A DNA stretch of 64,000 nucleotides, from NCBI GenBank assembly GCA_037951105.1, contig JBAMJV010010667.1, positions 62,001-126,000 on the forward strand, given 5' to 3'. The notes below the pieces were generated by a model. That model was not told the DNA's origin and did not search any database. It saw only the letters and a list, made by a program, of their open reading frames with translations. Positions 57,744 through 64,000 of the stretch are shown here, one piece after another. Every line of letters begins with the position of its first letter. The stretch's first letter is position 1. This DNA comes from Echinarachnius parma. Lineage: Eukaryota; Echinodermata; Echinoidea; Clypeasteroida; Echinarachniidae. The position numbers and the translations under genes were made by a program.

Positions 57744-58311
57744 GTATAATAATAATAATAATATGAACATTTGTATAGTGCAGCTACTATTTATACTGCA
57801 CTTAAATAATTATTTAATTAGGTATGTGTGTGTTTGCAGGCCCATAGCAAGGAATTTTTAAAGGGGGGAGGGGGTGTAATTTACAAAAATGGGACAGAGG
57901 CCCCTGGCTACAGCACAGGCCTGGTGTTATAATAAACAAAGAAAGAGAGTTTTCAAATTACAAATTTATATTTTTCCCTTTTCCCTACTGTCTGTTGGGT
58001 TCATAATACATAATTAACCTGCAATGTGTATAATGTGTTAATTTTCTAAAATCACAAAGTTTATATGGATGTTGGTAAGAGTTTTTGACACAAATTGCTC
58101 TATTAGGTTTTATTTACAGGTATACTGCAGATGTAATCCTGGTGGAAAAGCATACTTGGTCATTAGATACATTCAAATAAAGATTGACATTGATGTACAT
58201 TTGAATGAATACCATATTATTATAGTTAACCCTTTGATTTTTTTTTTCAGGAGAGAAGAAATAAATCAAGCACTTTAATCATATCCACAATTGTGCAATA
58301 GAGTGGTGAAG

Positions 58312-58692
58312 TGTGATGTCATAAATGATGTCATAAACATTTTTTTTTTAATTTTCAAATTTGGAATTCATTTTCAGAAAGAGCATAACAAATAATGTCC
58401 ACATACCGAAAATCAAAGGAATAGGTTACGTATTGGCCGAGATATGCCCATCCGAATGATTTTTTGGTCAATGGGCAATCAGTGTTATAATGCACTGGTT
58501 CCTAAATTTAGGAACCAGTGCATTATAACACTGATTGCCCATTGAAGTAAAATTCATTCGGATGGGCATATCTCAGCCAATACGTAACATATTCCTTTGA
58601 TTTTCGGTATTTGGACATTATTTGTTATGCTCTTTCTGAAAATGAAGTCAAAATTAGAAAATTCGAAAAAAGTGTTTTTATGACGTCATGGC
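58312..58692. mobile_element. 380-base palindrome with no loop, in a PFN4 intron
   Basis: Symmetry centre CCTAAATTTAGG at 58501-58512. About 190 bases on each side are reverse complements with few mismatches (AACCAGTGCATTATAAC, GGATGGGCATATCTC and so on). No coding content; a foldback MITE. Confidence 0.92.
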
Positions 58693-58868
58693 TTCTGTAC
58701 TCTATATGCTGCTGCCACGCGTAGCCAATGACTATGCACTAACAGACTATTGGCAGAAACGAGGGGTGTGGCAAACAAATTAAGTGACATACATACTCAT
58801 TGAAAATGCCAATTATAACTTCATACATTCATCAATAATTTTACCCCCATGATACTTGTTTGCTACAG

Positions 58869-58997
58869 GACAGAGTAAAGATGAACCAGTTACAGAATCT
58901 ACTCCATGAAGCCCTCATTGCCACGGGTCATGTAGAGAACTGCGCTATCGTCAGACGGAAGGATGTATCGCTCAGAGCAAGCTCTGCAGGGTTCACG
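58869..58997 (+). CDS. PFN4 exon with the start codon
   Basis: Acceptor TGCTACAG, donor GTAAGC. Encodes DRVK before Met, then MNQLQNLLHEALIATGHVEN and CAIVRRKDVSLRASSAGFT. The last two thirds are repeated several times downstream. Confidence 0.92.
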
Positions 58998-61900
58998 GTA
59001 AGCCAATTAAGCTTGAATGCTTTATAGGGAGTTTAAAAGGGCCTTTGTGTGATGGGCTATGTATAGAGCTATACTATTGTCAGACAGAAGGATGTATCGC
59101 TCAGAGCTAGCTCAGCAGGATTCACAGTAAGCCCATTAAGCTTGAATGCTTTATAGGGAGTGTAAAAGGTGTCATTTGTATGATTGGTTATCAGTGTTGT
59201 ATCCGAGTCCACCCAATCCGAGTCCGAGACCGAGTCCGAGTCCAGACTGTCCGAGTCCGAGACCGAGACCGAGTCCAGACCATCCGAGTCCGAGTCCGAG
59301 TCCGAGTCCAGACCATCCGAGTCCGAGTCCGAGTCCGAGTCCAACTCTTTTTTTAAAAATTAATTATTTTTTATTTTACATTGATTCATTTTCTTTTCCA
59401 AAGGCAATTGATCTATCACTCAATCAAGTGATTAACCCTAGATATGTGTCACATAATATGCACTCATTCAGGGCTCCACACTCACGTTTTTTTTTAACTG
59501 GCCCTTTTGGGCCAGTAGATTTGTTTCAATTATTGAATGGGTATATTCGTTTTATTACTTATTATTGCGTTATGAAGGGTAATATAATCACCCGACGTTG
59601 TGAAATATTATGTATGCAAGCGAGCGGAGCGAGCTTGAAAATTGTACATTTTTCACAGCGGATAATTGCCATTTATTTCAATTACTGCATGGGTATATTC
59701 GTTTTATTACTTATTATGGCGTTATAAAGGGTAATACAATCACCCGACGTTGTGAAATATTTTGTATGCGAGCGGGTGGAGCGAGCTTGAAATTTTACCT
59801 ATTTCATTGCCATTTGTTTCAATTATTGTATAGGTATATTCGTTTTATTACTTATGATATGGCGTTATGAAGGGTAATATAATCACCCGACGTTGTGAAA
59901 TATTATGTATGCGAGCGAGCGGAGCGAGCTTGAAAATTTTAGCAATTTCACAGCGGAAAATCCCAAAATCCCGGAGAAAATGAGAGAGAAAAGAGGGAAA
60001 GGAATAAATGAAAAAGGGACCCATGCATGTCTAAGGGTTTATTTTTTCAAATAGGACCGATGTCTCAGGATTTTTTAATGAAAAGGGGATCCATGTCTAA
60101 GGATCTTTCTTGAAAAAGTCATCCCCGTTACCCCGTATACCCAATATACGTGAGTACCCCCCCCCCCCCCCCCGGGTGTTTGATAGCCGAACATGTTCAG
60201 AATCGCGGTGTCAATTCATAAAAAAGATACCTATCAAATATAAGCTTGGGCTATTTGTTATGGATTTGTCACTTGCGTATCCATTCGTTTCCCACAAATG
60301 TGATTTTTTGCTCACTTTCTTGTCGGCTGTCAGTTCATTCGCGATCTCTTTTTCAAGCAACAATCGCTTGGTGGATTGGATAGAATATTTGGCTTGTTTC
60401 TTGCAGAATTATAGCACAGAATAGCCAATATACAAATATACAAAATATACGGAAATTGGCCGGTCTCGAGCTGGACTCGGCCCGAGTCATCGAGTCCACG
60501 ACCTTCGAGTCCGAGTCCGAGGCCGAGTCCGGGGTCCCCGAGTCCGAGTCCGAGGCCGAGGCCGGCAATGCCGGCCTCGAGTCCGGACTCGAGACCAAGA
60601 CCGGCCTCGAGTCATACAACACTGTTGGTTATGTAGAGAACTGTGCTATCGTCAGACAAAAGGATGTTTCGCTCAGAGCAAGCTCAGCATGATTCACAGT
60701 AAGACAATTAACCAGCTTGGATGCTCCGTAGGGAGATGCCTTTGATTATGTTCATCTTAATACTCTTTGTTGAGTGAATGCAGAATAAATAATAATAATT
60801 ATGCTATTGTCAGACGGAAGGATTTATCACCAAGAGCAAGCTCCGCAGGGTTCACGGTCAGCCAATTATCCCAGCTTGAATGCTCTTTAGGGAGTGTAAA
60901 AGGTGCTTTTGTATGATTGGCCATGTAGAGAGGTGCCCTTTGTATGTTTAGTTGATAGTTGCAACTTTGGTTTATATCTGTAACTAAGAAACAATTATGC
61001 AGTTTGGTAGTTGGGTAGTGCAGGAACAAGTATGTTCTTATTGATGTTTCTAGAAGTACTTTTAAATGTGTTCTTCTCTTCATTAGATATGATCTAGTAA
61101 ATGTTACTCAGGATTTTAACTGACAAAGTTAGCACATCATTTGAAGTCATTGCTCAATTAGACATATTGTGCATACATGGTATACTCTTCACTCTTTTCA
61201 TCCTTGTTTTTTATGTATTTAGTTGAATAATGATGAGATGCAGAAGTTGATAGACGCTTTCAAGGACCCACCAAGGACAAGACAAGAGGGCATCTACTTC
61301 CACGACAGACTCTACAAATGCGTCCGGGCAGACAAGAACTCGATCTATGCAAAATGTGTAAGTTTGAACTTTCTCCCATAAGTAGTGTTCACATCCATAG
61401 TATAGTTCACTGTAGGTCATTGTAGATTTAAACTGAAAGCCCCTTTGCTTGCACACAATAATAATTATAAAAGAATAACAATAATTAAACTAAAAATGGG
61501 TAAACTAATAGCCCTAAGTTACTTGCACACAATGATGATGAAATAATAACAATAATCACTCTTTAATGGTTTGCTGGTTTGTAGATTAACACATTATCTT
61601 ATTGTAACATGATCTGGGCCCTGTAACCTGTTTCATATAAATATTTTCCAATTGCTGTAAGTTTCAAATGATTGTAACTACCATGGAAACGGCTATAATG
61701 CTCTATGTTTATTGGCTGTTGACCTTGTAGTTACAATAATTGGGCATTTACAACAGTTGGAAAAGTTGTATGAATTAGGGTCCTAATAGATGCTTGACTT
61801 CCCATTGGAGAGGTCCTGAAGTTAAGACTGATCAATGCCCCAGCAATTAAGTCCTTCAAGAAGACATTTTTGAATAGATGTGAAAATTGTTTTGGAAACA

Positions 61901-63159
61901 AGAAATGGATGACTGCACTGTTGGCTTATTAAATTTGTCTGCATCTTGCAATTGTTGATATTACAGAGTAAATTGCATGCATTATTTATAGTACATTCTA
62001 GGGTTTGGCTCCATTTTAAGCAGAAGGATGACTTATACGAACTCCTTGCATGCCCGTCTTATTTATTTTCAAAATCTCTAGATACTAAGTTCTCAAAACA
62101 TTACAAACTATACTTTTCATCTTTACTTCTCAATCAAATTTGATGTCGCAGGATAAAGTCGGGATGGTGCTTGTGAAAACGGCTACCCTGATCGTCATGG
62201 GAACCTACTCGGACAACATGTTTTCCAGTGTGTGTGTGGAGGCCATTGAAAAGCTGGGTACGTTTTTCATTCAGTCGTAGGAGAATTACCCAAATGATGC
62301 CACATCTATCCATTACTTCGTGGGTATTGCAAGCCTCCACACTAACTTTTTTTCTATACTGGCCCGTTCGGGCAAGTAAAATTATCTCTTTTCAAAGTTT
62401 ACTTGCCTGCTTACTTCTTGATGAAATTTCACACAAGGAATTATGTTATTAATAACTCTGGTAGTTGACCAATAATTTATTTGCCCAGGGCAAGTGGCAG
62501 TATCGAGCCGTATTGGTTCTTAACAAAGTCAGACAAGGCAGAAATTTCTGACCGAGCGGTTGCTATGAAGACAATTTTTGGGTTCCAACCCACTATCAAA
62601 AGCCCGAATCAAAGGACAATTTGTTTTGAACTATTACTATGGTATAAAACAGAATGTGACATCACTACCTTAATGGTGTATATTCTGTTTTTTAAAAAAA
62701 ACTTTCAAAGGTAAAATTTGGACTGGCCCACTGGCCTGCAGACCGGGGGCCACCATAACATATTAAAAAATAAAAGCCCCTAAAATACTATCCATACAAA
62801 TTAATTTATGTTGCAAAGGGCTGTCAATAGGCTGTCAATAAGTCTCTACACCCAATAAAAAAAAAATAAGTAAGTAAGTAAGTATGCCCAACTGGGCATA
62901 ATAATTATGGTATCAATACAACAATTTATAAGTGCTTCACTGTGTGACAAGAAATATAAACTCCATTAAGATGGGGGAGGGGGCTGTTTTACCCCCCCCC
63001 CCCCCCCCTTCCCCTAGAAAAAATAAATGAAACAAATTATGTGATTACCGTGATGAATATCACAATTATTGTTATAGTTTTTGCGATGTTATTATGAGAT
63101 GTTTTGTCTTCTCTCTTTCTTCCTACACAGGATCATACTTCATTGAAAAGAGCAAATGA
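58881..63159 (+). CDS. Profilin-4 (PFN4), complete, 128 aa
   Basis: Exons 58869-58997 (ATG at 58881), 61223-61357, 62152-62257 and 63131-63159, stop TGA 63157-63159; all junctions GT-AG and in phase. The product runs MNQLQNLLHEALIATGHVEN...EGIYFHDRLYKCVRADKNSI...GMVLVKTATLIVMGTYSDNM...SVCVEAIEKLGSYFIEK. The length and the YKCVRAD, IYAK and TATLIV...TY landmarks fit profilin-4, the divergent testis and sperm profilin. The family's members bind phospholipid and have little actin or poly-proline binding, as I recall. Partial copies of the end of the first exon, split by a hAT element, fill intron 1. It is divergent to FAM228. Confidence 0.93.
59045..59183 (+). pseudogene. Decayed copy 1 of the PFN4 exon end
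   Basis: Repeats CAGACAGAAGGATGTATCGC, then TCAGCAGGATTCACA|GTAAGC with the intron flank GCTTGAATGCTTTATAGGGA. It lacks the first part of the exon and has no acceptor, so it is not expected to be spliced in. Confidence 0.8.
59192..60624. mobile_element. 1.43-kb hAT-type element with perfect 8-base target duplication
   Basis: The left end is CAGTGTTGTATCCGAGTCC; the complement of the right end is CAGTGTTGTATGACTCGAG. TTGGTTAT is repeated exactly at 59184-59191 and 60625-60632. Both subterminal regions are GAGTCC/GAGTCCGA hexanucleotide arrays (59207-59342 and 60453-60610). The interior holds three copies of a roughly 105-base unit (GGGTATATTCGTTTTATTAC, at about 59535, 59690 and 59830) and a piece of the 46638-type element. 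No transposase. It sits inside a decayed PFN4 exon copy, so it is younger than that duplication. Confidence 0.9.
60625..60720 (+). pseudogene. Decayed copy 2 of the PFN4 exon end
   Basis: GTTATGTAGAGAACTGTGCT, CGTCAGACAAAAGGATGTTT and CTCAGAGCAAGCTCAGCATG, then GTAAGA and the intron flank. The frame would break at TGA in place of GGA (SAGF becomes SA stop). Confidence 0.82.
60797..60935 (+). pseudogene. Decayed copy 3 of the PFN4 exon end
   Basis: TATGCTATTGTCAGACGGAA, then AAGCTCCGCAGGGTTCACGG with the donor changed to GTCAGC, and the flank CAGCTTGAATGCTCTTTAGGG. The protein reading (AIVRRKDLSPRASSAGFT) is still close to the original, but the donor is lost. Confidence 0.82.
61223..61357 (+). 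CDS. PFN4 exon
   Basis: Acceptor TGTATTTAG, donor GTAAGT. Encodes LNNDEMQKLIDAFKDPPRTR and QEGIYFHDRLYKCVRADKNS, ending IYAKC; 45 codons, phase 0. Confidence 0.94.
62152..62257 (+). CDS. PFN4 exon
   Basis: Acceptor GTCGCAG, donor GTACGT. Encodes DKVGMVLVKTATLIVMGTYS and DNMFSSVCVEAIEKL, leaving one base of Gly. Confidence 0.93.
62330..62510. repeat. Dispersed 'CTCCACACTAAC' repeat
   Basis: Begins CCTCCACACTAACTTTT, contains CTGGCCCGTTCGGGCAAG and ends GGCAGTATCGAGCCG; family of 21834 and 59470. Confidence 0.65.
63131..63159 (+). CDS. PFN4 last coding exon
   Basis: Acceptor TCCTACACAG. It completes Gly, then encodes SYFIEKSK and the stop TGA at 63157-63159. A candidate AATAAA lies at 63839-63844, though it may belong to a repeat. 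Confidence 0.9.
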
Positions 63160-64000
63160 GAGTGCGTAGTGAACTCTTAACCCATCGCAAGCGGAACGTG
63201 GTGCACCATGCACATAACTCTATGGGAGTGACGCATAAAATCTTGGATGAAAACAACGGACATCTATTTGATGGCCATCGAGAGTTTAGTTGACTGCAAG
63301 TCAAGTCGAATAAGCCTTCATGGATTAGAGCAAATGGGCAATTCCACGCCAAAGTGGACATTTGACCAAAAAAATTACAAGCATTCTTATGATACAAATT
63401 TGGTATCAAATCAAAGCTTAAATTCTATATTTTTGGAATTCAATGAGAAAATTTTAGTTGTACATAATTTTAGTTGTTTTTTTATAATAACTTTATAACC
63501 ATAATTGAACCCCACAAATTTGACATTTTTGTGAAAAAGTGTTTTGATCCTGTGTTTGTTTTATATTTCCCCAGTTAAGCCTAAAAACCATTATTCTGAC
63601 TCCTGAGATATGACCATTTCGTAAAATAGTAAATTTGTATGATTTATTTGATCTGTTATGCTTCAATGACTTCTTATTTTCAGCCTATGAAAATGTCCTT
63701 CCGTTACCGAAAAATCAATATTTTTAATTTTGTGGCTCACATAATTGTTAGAGAGCAGACCAATCTTCAGTGCAAAGCAAGTTCAAGTAGGCCTTCCCAT
63801 TGCTAACAATTGTATTACTCATTGTTTCTTCGTTAATTAATAAATAACAAAAGAAAATGTCCTTCCGTTACCATACACATGGTAACAGATGGACAAGGTA
63901 CCTCATATTACATATTATGACAAAATTTATGTTAAAAAATTTGTCTCTCATATATGAAAACCCAAAATAATGAGACAATACCTGCAATGGCCAGCTATCA
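63160..64000. other. PFN4 3' UTR or downstream DNA
   Basis: AT-rich, with GTCCTTCCGTTACC occurring at about 63698 and 63858. This suggests a repeat. No gene seen. Confidence 0.4.

Noticed and set aside
59069..59344. Asp-Ser repeat protein on the minus strand and Pro-Ser protein on the plus strand
   Set aside because: Both are readings of the GAGTCC array at the left end of the hAT element.
60353..60692. Asp/Ser- and Glu/Ser-rich open frames
   Set aside because: Readings of the GAGTCC/GAGGCC array at the right end of the same hAT element.

Overview
This is a eukaryotic, intron-rich, AT-rich and repeat-dense window. I infer an invertebrate deuterostome, most likely an echinoderm or hemichordate. 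The reasons are vertebrate-like ciliary and sperm genes (a CEP126-like gene, a FAM228-family gene and PFN4) and a high load of short inverted-repeat transposons, foldback elements and hAT elements. The species cannot be named from the sequence alone.

Layout: (1) 950-10133, + strand: the last three coding exons of an SLC22-type organic ion transporter, with a 3.0-kb palindromic element in one intron and a decayed LINE filling the last intron up to about 15 bases from the final splice acceptor. (2) 10.1-19.6 kb: repeat-dense intergenic or 5' region with a long TG/CG microsatellite, nested TTAA-ended elements, a 1.3-kb foldback, a hAT element with its target duplication, and a promoter-like patch near 14.7 kb. 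(3) 19661-31414, + strand: a CEP126-like centrosome/cilium-base gene with at least eight coding exons, one of 2.0 kb, plus two duplicated exons. (4) 31.4-39.8 kb: intergenic, mostly unique AT-rich DNA with a few foldback elements. (5) 39870-47451, - strand: a seven-exon FAM228-family gene giving a 367-residue protein with a duplicated copy of its last exon downstream; its introns hold a tRNA-derived SINE. (6) 47.5-57.6 kb: divergent spacer full of repeats. (7) 57631-63159, + strand: profilin-4 (PFN4), complete at 128 residues, with an upstream exon that could add an N-terminal extension and with several decayed copies of the end of its first core exon.

FAM228 and PFN4 are adjacent and divergent here. 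As I recall, the two families are also neighbours in the human genome, so this looks like an old linkage. CEP126, FAM228 and PFN4 all have ciliary or sperm associations, so three of the four genes may belong to one expression program; that is inference.

The most distinctive pattern is that all four host genes carry a nearby partial copy of one of their own exons. Two of these copies keep splice signals. One, in the CEP126-like gene, gives an in-frame alternative last exon with its own stop codon.
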